A stretch of 64,000 bases of DNA from DASZBX01 sp035943635. GTDB lineage: Bacteria > Actinomycetota > Actinomycetes > Streptomycetales > Catenulisporaceae. Made by a program: the position numbers and the translations under genes. Below the pieces are notes generated by a model that did no database searches, was not told the origin of the DNA, and saw nothing but the letters and a program-made list of their open reading frames with translations. Shown here piece after piece: positions 34,014 through 42,315 of the stretch; the stretch's first letter is position 1; each line of letters starts with the position of its first letter. Location of the stretch: the NCBI GenBank assembly GCA_035943635.1, contig DASZBX010000045.1, positions 1 through 64,000 of the forward strand, given 5' to 3'.

Positions 34014-34892
34014 ATGACCGCCGGACCGGGCGGCGGGCTGAACCTGCTGCTGGCCGAGGTCGCCCTCGCGGCCACCCGGCTGGCCGAGGCCGGGGTGGAC
34101 TCCCCGCGCGCGGACGCCGAGGAGCTGGCCGCCTGGGTGCACGGGGTCAGGCGCGGCGAGCTGCACACGGTCCGGGACGGGGACTTCGACGCCCGGTTCT
34201 GGGCCGCGATCGCCCGGCGGGAGAGCCGCGAGCCGCTCCAGCACATCACCGGCCTGGCCTACTTCCGCTACCTGGAGCTCGAGGTCGGCCCCGGGGTGTT
34301 CGTGCCCCGGCCGGAGACCGAGGTGATGGTCGGCTGGGCGATCGACCGGCTGCGTGCGCTGGACATCGCCGAGCCGCTGATCGTGGACCTGTGCTGCGGG
34401 TCCGGCGCGATCGCGCTGGCGATAGCGCAGGAGGTGCCCCGGGCCCGGGTGCACGCGGTCGAGCTGTCCGAGGACGCGCTGGTGTGGACCGCGCGCAACA
34501 TGGCCCGGATTCCGGCCGGACAGCGGGTGGCGCTGCACCAGGGCGACGCGCGCAGCGCGCTGGCCGAGTTCGACGGGCAGGTCGACCTGGTCATCTCCAA
34601 CCCGCCGTACATCCCGCTGGAAGAGTGGGAGCACGTGGCCACCGAGGCGCGCGAGTACGATCCGCAGGTGGCCCTGTTCTCCGGGCCGGACGGCCTGGAC
34701 ATGATCCGTTCGCTCGAACGCACGGCCCACCGGCTGCTGCGCCCGGGCTGCTGGGTCGCTGTGGAACACTCGGACCAGCAGGGCGGCTCGGTCCAGCGGA
34801 TCTTCCTGGAGGAGCTCGGCTGGGCCCAGGCCGGGGACCACCGCGACCTGGCCGGCCGGCCCCGGTTCGCCACCGCCCGCAAGGCCGGGTAG
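34014..34892 (+). CDS. prmC: Release factor glutamine methyltransferase PrmC
   Basis: This 292-residue SAM-dependent methyltransferase modifies the glutamine of the GGQ motif in release factors. The SAM-binding motif VDLCCGSGAIALAIA and the catalytic SNPPYIPLEEW are clear. ATG 34014 follows AAGGAAAG. Pairing with prfA matches its function. Confidence 0.95.
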   Translation: MTAGPGGGLNLLLAEVALAATRLAEAGVDSPRADAEELAAWVHGVRRGELHTVRDGDFDARFWAAIARRESREPLQHITGLAYFRYLELEVGPGVFVPRPETEVMVGWAIDRLRALDIAEPLIVDLCCGSGAIALAIAQEVPRARVHAVELSEDALVWTARNMARIPAGQRVALHQGDARSALAEFDGQVDLVISNPPYIPLEEWEHVATEAREYDPQVALFSGPDGLDMIRSLERTAHRLLRPGCWVAVEHSDQQGGSVQRIFLEELGWAQAGDHRDLAGRPRFATARKAG

Positions 34893-34956
34893 CGCCGCGG
34901 CCGGGCAGGCCCGCAGGAGTTCTTCAGCGACACCGGGAAAGAAGAGGAAGAGTCGG

Positions 34957-35598
34957 ATGAGTCGTCGTTATGACTGTTCGGATCCGGACCAGCGCGCGGC
35001 CGGGCTGCGCGAGGGGGCCGCGGCGGTGCGCCGGGGCCAGCTGGTGGTCCTGCCGACCGACACGGTCTACGGCATCGGCGCGGACGCGTTCTCCGCGCCG
35101 GGCATCGCGTCCCTGGCCGCGGCCAAGGGCCGCGGCCGGGACATGCCGGTGCCGGTCCTGGTCGGCGCGCCGAGCACGCTGCACGGCCTGATCGCGAAGT
35201 TCCCGGAGAGCGGCTGGGACCTGGTCGACGCGTTCTGGCCCGGCGCGCTGACCATCGTGGCGCTGCACCAGCCCTCGCTGCAGTGGGACCTGGGCGATGC
35301 CAAGGGCACCGTCGCGGTGCGGATGCCGCTGCACCCGGTCGCGATCGAGCTGCTGACCGCCACCGGGCCGATGGGCGTGTCCTCGGCCAACAAGGCCGGC
35401 CAGCCGGCCGCGACCACCGCCTCCCAGGCGCAGGACCAGCTCGGCGCCCAGGTGGACGTGTACCTGGACGGCGGCCCGACCTCCGACGCGGTCCCCTCGA
35501 CCATCGTCGACCTGACCGGCCCGGCGCCGCTGCTGCTGCGCGAGGGCGGGCTGACGTTCGAGGATCTGCTCAAGGTGGTCCCGAACCTCGTCCGCTGA
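34957..35598 (+). CDS. tsaC: L-threonylcarbamoyladenylate synthase (Sua5/YwlC/YrdC)
   Basis: The 213-residue protein makes threonylcarbamoyl-AMP, used for t6A at position 37 of ANN-decoding tRNAs. The YrdC fold is shown by VVLPTDTVYGIGADAF near residue 30 and by PMGVSSANKAGQPAAT further on. It is the short form, lacking the C-terminal Sua5 domain. ATG 34957 follows AGAAGAGGAAGAG. It shares the prfA-prmC neighbourhood seen throughout Actinobacteria. Confidence 0.94.
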   Translation: MSRRYDCSDPDQRAAGLREGAAAVRRGQLVVLPTDTVYGIGADAFSAPGIASLAAAKGRGRDMPVPVLVGAPSTLHGLIAKFPESGWDLVDAFWPGALTIVALHQPSLQWDLGDAKGTVAVRMPLHPVAIELLTATGPMGVSSANKAGQPAATTASQAQDQLGAQVDVYLDGGPTSDAVPSTIVDLTGPAPLLLREGGLTFEDLLKVVPNLVR

Positions 35599-35700
35599 GG
35601 CCCTGACGGCCCGCCAGGGCGCGTTCGTCGTACTTTCCCTGCCGGGGCTTGCCGAACGGCGCCTCGGGTCCGTCACAGCTCGCTGAGAGCCGTCACATGT

Positions 35701-35737
35701 CAGACGCCCGTCCGCTGTCGATGCGGACGGGCGTCTG
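35701..35737. terminator. Bidirectional terminator between tsaC and rpf
   Basis: A perfect 15-bp stem (35701-35715 with 35723-35737) with a 7-base loop lies between two convergent genes and can serve both. Confidence 0.85.
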
Positions 35738-35805
35738 CGCGTGCTCGGGTACCGCGTCGGCTGTTAGGAGATCGCCGAGGCCATTCCAAGATCTTCAGCG
35801 GACTC

Positions 35806-36582
35806 CTAGCCGAGGGTCAGGACCTGGCCCGGGAGGATCAGGTCGGCGTTGCCGCCGATGACCGAGGTGTTCTCGCTGTAGAGGGTCCGCCAGCTGGCGA
35901 CGCCCTCCTTCTGGGCGATCCCGGACAGGGTGTCGCCGGCCACGACCGTGTACGTGCCGGTGGCCGCGGCCGGGGCGGTGCTCGCCTTGTGGTGCGGCTT
36001 CGCGTGGCGGCCGGTCGACGTCGAGCCGTTGCCGGACGACGAGGACGAGGAGCCGCTGCCCGACGAGGAGCCGGACGTGGTGGCCGAGCTCGAGCTCGAC
36101 CCGGTCGAGCCGCCGCCGGTGCTGCTACCGCTGGAGCTGCTCGACGAACCGGAAGAACCGGATGATCCGGACGTACTCACGTCCGGCGAGGAACCGCCCT
36201 GGGACAGGCCCGCCTGCGGTCCGCAGACCGGCCAGGCGCCGACGCCCTGCGAGGCCAGCACGGCCTCGGCGACGGTTATCTGCTGGCCCTCGGTGGCGTC
36301 GTTCGCGTACTGCGCGTACTGGCCGCCGCCGTAGGCGAGCCAGGTCGACTCGGTGAACTGCAGGCCTCCGTAGAAGCCGTTCCCGGTGTTGATCGACCAG
36401 TCCCCGCCGGACTCGCAGCTCGCGACGGCGTCCCAGGTGGAGGACGAGGCGGCGCTCGCGGAACCGGCCGCCAGCAGCGGCAGCGCGATGCCCGCGCCGG
36501 CGATGGCCGCGGTCGCCGCGATCCGGCGGGTGTACGAGGACGTGCGGGTGGACATGGAGGTACGACGGAAAGACAGAGACAT
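35806..36582 (-). CDS. Resuscitation-promoting factor-like protein with LysM domain
   Basis: The 258-residue exported protein is read leftward from ATG 36582. A signal peptide ends at GSASA (about residue 45). An Rpf transglycosylase-like domain follows (STWDAVASCESGGDWSINTG, then FYGGLQFTESTWLAYGG), with the catalytic glutamate in CESGG and two cysteines for a disulfide. A Ser/Gly-rich linker and a C-terminal LysM domain (YTVVAGDTLSGIAQKEG) follow, for peptidoglycan binding. It cleaves cell-wall glycan during growth or spore germination. A c-di-AMP riboswitch precedes it, as for streptomycete rpfA. Confidence 0.93.
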   Translation of the reverse strand: MSLSFRRTSMSTRTSSYTRRIAATAAIAGAGIALPLLAAGSASAASSSTWDAVASCESGGDWSINTGNGFYGGLQFTESTWLAYGGGQYAQYANDATEGQQITVAEAVLASQGVGAWPVCGPQAGLSQGGSSPDVSTSGSSGSSGSSSSSSGSSTGGGSTGSSSSSATTSGSSSGSGSSSSSSGNGSTSTGRHAKPHHKASTAPAAATGTYTVVAGDTLSGIAQKEGVASWRTLYSENTSVIGGNADLILPGQVLTLG

Positions 36583-36599
36583 GGTGGAACGAGTCCTCT

Positions 36600-36745
36600 C
36601 CCACGCCTGCGAAGTGAGCTGTCGGGTTCGGGCCGGGGACGATGGCCCTACCGTGCCTCGCACGGATTCACCCCGAGCCGGGCCGCCGCGCGCTGGGCGC
36701 CGCGGTCGCCGGCAAAGAACCTGGGTCCTCCGCTCCCGCCCGTTC
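36600..36745 (-). promoter_or_regulatory. c-di-AMP riboswitch (ydaO/yuaA class)
   Basis: On the minus strand the hallmark blocks of the ydaO riboswitch occur in order: GGGGTGAATCCG (36674-36663), GTAGGG (36651-36646), CCGAACCCG (36631-36623) and CAGCTCACTTCGCAGGCG (36621-36604). A 5' block with GCGGAGGACCC precedes them. It ends about 20 bases before the rpf start. In Streptomyces this class turns off rpfA when c-di-AMP is high. The outer boundaries are approximate. Confidence 0.9.
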
Positions 36746-36826
36746 GGGGGCTGTCGAGAGGTACGCCGGCCGGTGGGCGGGATTCGGCGGTCCGGTCGGC
36801 GCCGTCCGCGTCGGCGGACGTTCTCG

Positions 36827-36856
36827 ACCATAGGCAGGCTCTCTCAGATAATTCAA
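36827..36856 (-). promoter_or_regulatory. Promoter of the rpf transcript
   Basis: On the minus strand TTGAAT (36856-36851) and TATGGT (36832-36827) are separated by 18 bases. Transcription would start near 36820 and give a leader of about 240 bases that contains the whole riboswitch. Confidence 0.55.
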
Positions 36857-37090
36857 ATATTTCCACTGCGATGCATCTCATAGTGGACAACAGGTGAATA
36901 TCCGTGCACGCTCTGTGCAGAATTCACTGCCCCGGCCCCGGGATCCGGCAACCGCTCGCGGCCCGCGGACGTCCTGCCGGGAGGACAGTGTGAACCCGTG
37001 GTGTGAGCGATGTGAACGGCGCCCTTATCAAGAACGGCGTACTCTTCGTGTAGCAATCGGGCCGGGACAGAAGGGTGGCGAGAACGCTAG

Positions 37091-38398
37091 ATGCGGGAGT
37101 ATCTGGTAGCCCTGTGCGTCGCCTGGATCGCCACCTACCTGTGCACGGGCATCGTGCGTGAAGGGGCGATCCGCTTCGGCGCGGTCACCGCGCTGCGCGC
37201 TCGCGACGTGCACACCGTCCCCACCCCCCGGCTCGGCGGAGTCGGCATGTATCTCGGCATGCTCGCCGCGTTCCTGGTCTCCGCCCAGATGCCGATGCTG
37301 CACGAATGGGTGTACGCCAGCACGACCACCGTGCACGCCCTGCTGTGGGGCACCGGGATCCTGATCCTGCTCGGCATCGCCGACGACCGCTGGGGTGTGG
37401 ACGCGGTCATCAAACTCGCCGGGCAGACCCTGGCCGCCTCGGTGGTGGTGCTCAACGGCGTCGAGATCCAGTGGCTGCCGATCCCCGGCCTCGGCCTGTT
37501 CGTGTTCGATCCCACCCTGGGTGCGGTGGTGTCGATCCTGATCGTCGTGGTCATGGTGAACGCGGTGAACTTCGTCGACGGGCTCGACGGCCTGGCCGCC
37601 GGGACGGTCGGCATCGGCGCCCTGGTGTTCTTCGTCTACGCCTACCGGCTGCAGAGCGGTTACCAGATCTTCGGCGCGGCCCCGGGCACTCTCGTGGTCG
37701 CCGTGGTGGTGGGCATGTGCCTGGGCTTCCTGTGCCACAACTGGTCCCCGGCCCGGATCTTCATGGGCGACTCCGGCTCGATGCTGCTGGGCATGCTGAT
37801 GGCCACGGCCACCATCCTGCTGTGCGGCCACATCGACCCGGACCAGATCCGCCAGGTCGCCGGATCGCAGACCTTCGCGACCCACAAGACCCTGCCGGTG
37901 CTGATCCTGCCGCTGGTGCTGCCGTTCACCATCCTGGCCCTGCCGCTCGCCGACATGGCCATGGCGGTGATCCGCCGGACGAAGGCGGGCCGCTCGCCGT
38001 TCGCCGCGGACAAGGAGCACATGCACCACCGGCTGCTGGAGATCGGCCACTCCCGGGTCCGGGCCGTGCTGATCATGTACTTCTGGTCGGCCCTGATCTC
38101 GGTCACCGTGGTCATGTTCTCGGTCACCACGCAGAGCCGCCCGCTGATCTACATCGCGATGGCCACGATGCTGCTCGGCCTGGTCCTGCTGCTGATGCCC
38201 CGGGCCCGGCGCCGGCTCGACGACCGCGAACAGCGCCGGCTGGCCGCGACCGGGACCCCGGCGGACGGCCGCGAGAGCGCCCCGCCCGGCGCACATCCGG
38301 CCCGGCCGGGCGCCGCGGCGGGCGCCGTGGCCGCTGGTGCACCTCCGGCCGAGGCGCTCACCGCGGCCGGCCAGACCGACGCGCGATCAAGGCCCTGA
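37091..38398 (+). CDS. Undecaprenyl-phosphate sugar-1-phosphate transferase (WecA/TagO type)
   Basis: This 435-residue polytopic membrane enzyme of the MraY/WecA family transfers a sugar-1-phosphate, usually GlcNAc-1-P, from UDP-sugar to a polyprenyl phosphate. Family motifs are GIADDRWGVD, NAVNFVDGLDGLAAGTVG and FMGDSGSMLLGML, with a late cytoplasmic loop KEHMHHRLLEIG containing the histidine motif. About eleven hydrophobic segments are visible. The last 60 residues are an Ala/Pro-rich cytoplasmic tail. In actinomycetes this gene sits just before the ATP synthase operon. The glycan it starts is not evident. Confidence 0.92.
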   Translation: MREYLVALCVAWIATYLCTGIVREGAIRFGAVTALRARDVHTVPTPRLGGVGMYLGMLAAFLVSAQMPMLHEWVYASTTTVHALLWGTGILILLGIADDRWGVDAVIKLAGQTLAASVVVLNGVEIQWLPIPGLGLFVFDPTLGAVVSILIVVVMVNAVNFVDGLDGLAAGTVGIGALVFFVYAYRLQSGYQIFGAAPGTLVVAVVVGMCLGFLCHNWSPARIFMGDSGSMLLGMLMATATILLCGHIDPDQIRQVAGSQTFATHKTLPVLILPLVLPFTILALPLADMAMAVIRRTKAGRSPFAADKEHMHHRLLEIGHSRVRAVLIMYFWSALISVTVVMFSVTTQSRPLIYIAMATMLLGLVLLLMPRARRRLDDREQRRLAATGTPADGRESAPPGAHPARPGAAAGAVAAGAPPAEALTAAGQTDARSRP

Positions 38399-38571
38399 GC
38401 TGGGCGTAAGAATTTCATGTTTCTTCTGCGTGTCGCACGTGATCCAGGCCACCCCCACCGGGTAAAGACGTGGCCCGAACCTTGTGATAGGTTTCACGAG
38501 CACAGAGAGAATTACCCAGAGCCGCCTGTGTGACCACCTACACACCCCCGACTCTCACCGGAGCTACCACG

Positions 38572-38994
38572 ATGCAGGCCGAAGACGTCCGCACGCTACG
38601 GCAGTCCGCCGTGCCGACTGCGGTGGTCGGCGTGCTCAGTGCCGTTCTGGCCGGGGTGCTGGCCGGCTCCAAGGGCGTTCTCGGCGCCGCCTTCGCGCTC
38701 GTCGTGGTGACGGTCTTCTTCCTGATCTCCTCGCTGGTGCTCAACCGCGCCGCGAAAGCCGGCCCGCAGGCGATGATGATCGCCGCGCTGAGCAGCTACA
38801 TGGTCAAGATCGTCGCGCTCGCCGTGCTGACGGCCCAGTTCCGCGACACCACACTCTTCAACGGCAGGTCCTTCGGCCTGACCGCGATCGCCTGCGTGCT
38901 GGCCTGGTGTGCCACCCAGGTACGCATGATGGCCAAGTCCAAGATCCTGTACGTCGACCCGACCGCCGTCCAGCTGAATCACCGTGAGTTGTGA
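38572..38994 (+). CDS. atpI: AtpI-like ATP synthase accessory membrane protein
   Basis: This protein of about 140 residues has four hydrophobic segments (for example AVPTAVVGVLSAVLAGVLAG) and ends ILYVDPTAVQLNHREL, matching the streptomycete AtpI. ATP synthase I proteins help assemble the c-ring or move cations. ATG 38572 is chosen because GGAG lies 8 bases upstream; GTG 38530 would add 14 residues. It opens the ATP synthase cluster. The 173-base gap before it contains TAGGTT at 38488, a possible -10 element. Confidence 0.8.
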   Translation: MQAEDVRTLRQSAVPTAVVGVLSAVLAGVLAGSKGVLGAAFALVVVTVFFLISSLVLNRAAKAGPQAMMIAALSSYMVKIVALAVLTAQFRDTTLFNGRSFGLTAIACVLAWCATQVRMMAKSKILYVDPTAVQLNHREL

Positions 38995-39139
38995 CCGGCG
39001 ATGAACAGCAGCGGATCCTCACAGCAGACCCGGGCCAGTGCCCGGGTCAGTCACCGTGCCCGGCCCGGCCACAGCCTGCGCCGCCGTCGGGGAGCCGACC
39101 TGTGCCGGGAGCACGCGGGTGCGCGCACCGGAGCGGGCG

Positions 39140-39394
39140 ATGAACCCGACGACGCGGCCGCCCGCTGACCGGACCGCGCAGGACGCCGCGGCCGAGGGAC
39201 GGCAGACCGAGTCGCAGATGTGGGCCATCATGGGCCACCTGATCGCCGCGATGGCGGTCTACGGCGGTCTCGGTTACCTCCTCGGTCGTTGGACCGGCCA
39301 CCCGATCCTGCTGCTCTTCGGAGTTCTGTTCGGCATGATCGTGTCGCTCGCGTACACGATCTACACGGCGAACAAGGCCTCTGCAGACAGCTAG
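39140..39394 (+). CDS. AtpZ-like small membrane protein
   Basis: The 84-residue protein starts at ATG 39140 after GGAGCGGG. It has a polar N-terminus and two hydrophobic helices (MWAIMGHLIAAMAVYGGLGY, then HPILLLFGVLFGMIVSLAYT), as in AtpZ/AtpI-type proteins (PF09527-like). In other bacteria AtpZ and AtpI form a complex that helps cation supply or assembly of the Fo motor. Here the AtpZ-like gene follows the AtpI-like gene rather than preceding it. Assignment rests on topology and position. Confidence 0.7.
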   Translation: MNPTTRPPADRTAQDAAAEGRQTESQMWAIMGHLIAAMAVYGGLGYLLGRWTGHPILLLFGVLFGMIVSLAYTIYTANKASADS

Positions 39395-39554
39395 CGGCTG
39401 CGTATGGTCGGTGAACACAAGCTTGGCGTGACACGTACCGATGTGAGCACGCGGTTTTTCACGAGTGCACAAACCTGTCCACAGTTCATCACCAAACAGA
39501 TGGTGAGCATGACGCGATGTATGCGACCACTAATTCAGCTGAAGGAGTGAACCG

Positions 39555-40367
39555 GTGAGTACGGTAACCGCGAGCACTGTTGTGCTCGCCAGCAGCTGCC
39601 ATGCCGGCAGCGACTGCGGATTCCCGGCCCCGTCCCTCGACAGCTTCAACTTCAAAGCGATCTTCTACATCGGCAGCATCGGCATCTACAAGCCGGAACT
39701 GCTCGCGGTGATCTGCACGGCACTGGTCCTCTGGTTCTTCTGGGCGGCCTTCCGCTCGCCGAAGCTGGTGCCGCGCGGCGCGCAGAACATCGGCGAACTC
39801 GGCTACCTGTTCGTCCGCGACCAGATCGCCCGGCCGATGATCGGCAAGAACGGCGACCGGTTCGTGCCGTTCCTGGTCAGCCTGTTCTTCTTCGTCTGGT
39901 CGATGAACCTGATGTCGATCATCCCGATCGCCCAGCTGCCGGTGACCTCGTTCATCGCGTTCCCGGCCTCGCTGATGATCATGGTGTACTTCACCTACTG
40001 GTACCAGGCGATCAAGCACCAGGGCTTCCTCGGCTTCCTGAAGAACATCGTCCCCAAGGGCGTGCCGTGGCCGGTCCTGATCATCCTGGTCCCGGTCGAA
40101 TGGGCACGGGTCTTCCTGATCCAGCCGTTCACCCTGATGGTCCGGTTGTTCGCGAACATGTTCGCCGGGCACCTGCTCCTGCTGACCTTCACCATCGCCA
40201 CCTGGTACTTGGCCAGTGCCACGTTCAGCGCCCTGTTCGCCGCGGGTTCCGCGGTCATGGTCGTGGTGCTGACTGGTTTCGAGATGTTCATCCAGGCGTT
40301 GCAGGCCTACATCTTCACGATGCTCACCGCGCAGTACATCGGTGAAGGCGTCCAGGCCGCGCACTAA
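39555..40367 (+). CDS. atpB: ATP synthase Fo subunit a
   Basis: The 270-residue membrane subunit forms the proton half-channels. The essential arginine is in the QPFTLMVRLFANMFAGH segment, and the late helices carry GFEMFIQALQAYIFTML. GTG 39555 follows AAGGAG. The preceding 160-base gap contains only a short inverted repeat (TCACCA/TGGTGA). Confidence 0.97.
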   Translation: MSTVTASTVVLASSCHAGSDCGFPAPSLDSFNFKAIFYIGSIGIYKPELLAVICTALVLWFFWAAFRSPKLVPRGAQNIGELGYLFVRDQIARPMIGKNGDRFVPFLVSLFFFVWSMNLMSIIPIAQLPVTSFIAFPASLMIMVYFTYWYQAIKHQGFLGFLKNIVPKGVPWPVLIILVPVEWARVFLIQPFTLMVRLFANMFAGHLLLLTFTIATWYLASATFSALFAAGSAVMVVVLTGFEMFIQALQAYIFTMLTAQYIGEGVQAAH

Positions 40368-40453
40368 GCACCGAAGACGCCGTCCGCAAGTCTCATCGCA
40401 CCCCCAGCAGACCGGCAGACCGCTGCCGGCTAGACGAGAAGGAAACAACTGAG

Positions 40454-40702
40454 ATGTCTGCAGTGCTCACTGACCTCGCCGCCACCACCGGCGTCACCGG
40501 TTCGCTCGGCGCCGTCGCCTACGGTCTCGCGGCCATCGGCCCGGGCGTCGGCATCGGCCTGATCTTCGGCCACGGCGTCGAGGCCATGGCCCGCCAGCCC
40601 GAGGCGGCCGGCATGATCCGCACCAACATGTACATCGGTTTCGCCCTGACCGAGGCGCTCGCGCTGCTCGGTATCGTCATGCCGTTCGTCTTCGGCAAGT
40701 AG
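40454..40702 (+). CDS. atpE: ATP synthase Fo subunit c
   Basis: The 82-residue hairpin protein forms the proton-driven ring. The first helix has the glycine motif GPGVGIGLIFG. The polar loop carries RQPE. The proton-binding glutamate is E67 in GFALTEALALLG. The loss of a sodium-type Q/S pattern suggests proton coupling. It starts at ATG 40454 after AGAAGGAAAC. Confidence 0.97.
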   Translation: MSAVLTDLAATTGVTGSLGAVAYGLAAIGPGVGIGLIFGHGVEAMARQPEAAGMIRTNMYIGFALTEALALLGIVMPFVFGK

Positions 40703-40736
40703 TCTTCGGACCCCCGTCGAAGAAGGAGGCATCACC

Positions 40737-41297
40737 ATGGCAACTCCCATCACGATTCTGGCGGATTCCTCGGTCAACCTGCAGAACCCGATCATCCCGG
40801 AGCCGTCGGAGCTGATCATCGGCTTGGTGGCCTTCGTCATCCTGTTCTCCTGCTTGGCCAAGTTCCTGCTGCCGAACATCCGCAGGCTGCTCGTCGAACG
40901 CACCGAGGCGATCGAGGGCGGCCTGCAGAAGGCCGAGATCGCCCAGCAGGAGGCTGAGCAGATCAAGGCCGACTTCACCGCCAAGCTGGCCGAGTCCCGG
41001 CACGAGGCGGCCGAGGTCCGGGCCAAGGCCCAGGCCGACGGTGCCGCCCTGGTCGAGGCGGCCCGGGCCGAGGGCGTCAAGCAGCGCGAGACGATCCTGG
41101 CCAACGGTCAGGCTCAACTGGACGCCGACCGGCTCTCCGCGATCGGCGTGCTCAAGGCCGACCTGGGCAAGCTCGCGGTCGACCTGGCCGACAAGATCGT
41201 CGGTGAGCGGGTGGCCGACGCCGCGGTGCAGGGGCGGGTCATCGACCGGTTCCTGGACGAGCTCGACGCCAAGTTCGCGGCCGAGCAGGCCGTCTGA
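40737..41297 (+). CDS. atpF: ATP synthase Fo subunit b
   Basis: The 186-residue stator protein has one N-terminal membrane segment (ELIIGLVAFVILFSCLAKFL) and a long charged coiled coil that reaches F1. ATG 40737 follows AAGGAGG with ideal spacing. Its stop overlaps the delta-subunit start (TGATG). Confidence 0.97.
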   Translation: MATPITILADSSVNLQNPIIPEPSELIIGLVAFVILFSCLAKFLLPNIRRLLVERTEAIEGGLQKAEIAQQEAEQIKADFTAKLAESRHEAAEVRAKAQADGAALVEAARAEGVKQRETILANGQAQLDADRLSAIGVLKADLGKLAVDLADKIVGERVADAAVQGRVIDRFLDELDAKFAAEQAV

Positions 41298-42109
41298 TGC
41301 GCGGCGCGAGCCGGGATGCGCAGGCCCGGGCGCAGGCGGACCTGTCCGCCCTGACGTCCGCGGCCGGCACCGACCTGACCGCCCTGTCCGACGACCTGGC
41401 CGCGGTCGGCGCCCTGCTCGGCCGGGAGATCTCGCTGCGCCGGCTGCTGACCGACCCGGCCAAGCCGGCCGAGGAGCGGGCCGCGCTGGCCGGGGACCTG
41501 TTCGGCGGCAAGGTCGGCTCGCCCGCGGTCGAGCTGCTCACCGGCATGGTGCGCAACCGCTGGTCGCAGCCGCGGGACCTGGCCGAGGCGGTGACCCGGC
41601 TGGCGGTCGAGGCCGAACTCGCGCTGGCCGAACGGGCCGGCGGGCTGGACCGGGTGGAGGAGGACCTGTTCCGGTTCGGCCGGCTGCTGGCCGCCGAGCC
41701 GACCCTGGCCGTCGGCCTGTCCGAGCGCACCCCGGCCGAGGGCCGCACCGCGCTGGCCGACTCGCTGCTGGCCGGCAAGGCGCACGCCTCGTCGGTCCGG
41801 CTGATCCACCGGGTGGTGCAGCAGCCGCTGGGCCAGTCCGCGCTGACCAACGTCGAGCACCTGAGCGCGGTCGCGGCCGAGCTGCGCGAGCGGCTGACCG
41901 CCCTGGTCACCACCGCCTCGCCGCTCAGCGAGGCCCAGCTGGACCGGCTGACCGACATCCTGACCCGCGGCTACGGCCGGCCGGTCCGGCTCAACGTCGA
42001 GCTCGACCCCGCGCTGATCGCCGGCCTGACCATCAGGATCGGCGACGAGATCATCGACGGCACGGTGCGCAACCGGCTCAACGAGGCCTCCCGCAGGTTC
42101 GCGGACTGA
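41297..42109 (+). CDS. atpH: ATP synthase F1 subunit delta
   Basis: The 270-residue protein joins the peripheral stalk to F1. It is about 90 residues longer than the E. coli protein, as in other actinobacteria, with an extra helical N-terminal region. The OSCP-type C-terminus is seen in LNVELDPALIAGLTIRIGDE. ATG 41297 overlaps the atpF stop, so translation is coupled. Confidence 0.95.
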   Translation: MRGASRDAQARAQADLSALTSAAGTDLTALSDDLAAVGALLGREISLRRLLTDPAKPAEERAALAGDLFGGKVGSPAVELLTGMVRNRWSQPRDLAEAVTRLAVEAELALAERAGGLDRVEEDLFRFGRLLAAEPTLAVGLSERTPAEGRTALADSLLAGKAHASSVRLIHRVVQQPLGQSALTNVEHLSAVAAELRERLTALVTTASPLSEAQLDRLTDILTRGYGRPVRLNVELDPALIAGLTIRIGDEIIDGTVRNRLNEASRRFAD

Positions 42110-42315
42110 CCGCGACACGGTTTTCGCAGTTCCCGAGCAGTACCTACCGCAGTACCCGAAGAACCCGCAGTACCGCAGCACCCGAAGGACCCGCACCACC
42201 CGCACGACCTCCCGGCCGCTTGGCCGGGAGCCCCGCACCACCCACGAGAGAGTCCGCGGGCGAAGGCGAGCACCACGGCCCTGAGTCCGACGACGATAAG
42301 GAGACAGGAACACTG
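42110..42315 (+). other. C-rich repeat and hairpin spacer before atpA
   Basis: This 206-base gap inside the operon holds imperfect repeats of CCCGAAG(G/A)ACCCGCA in a C-rich, G-poor tract (about 42125-42205). A perfect 9-bp hairpin with a GCTT loop follows at 42209-42230. It may tune stoichiometry of F1 and Fo subunits or be an RNA processing site. Confidence 0.5.

Noticed and set aside
41041..42315. In-frame upstream extension of atpA
   Set aside because: The extension crosses atpF and atpH in another frame and has arginine-rich composition. ATG 42316 has the family N-terminus.
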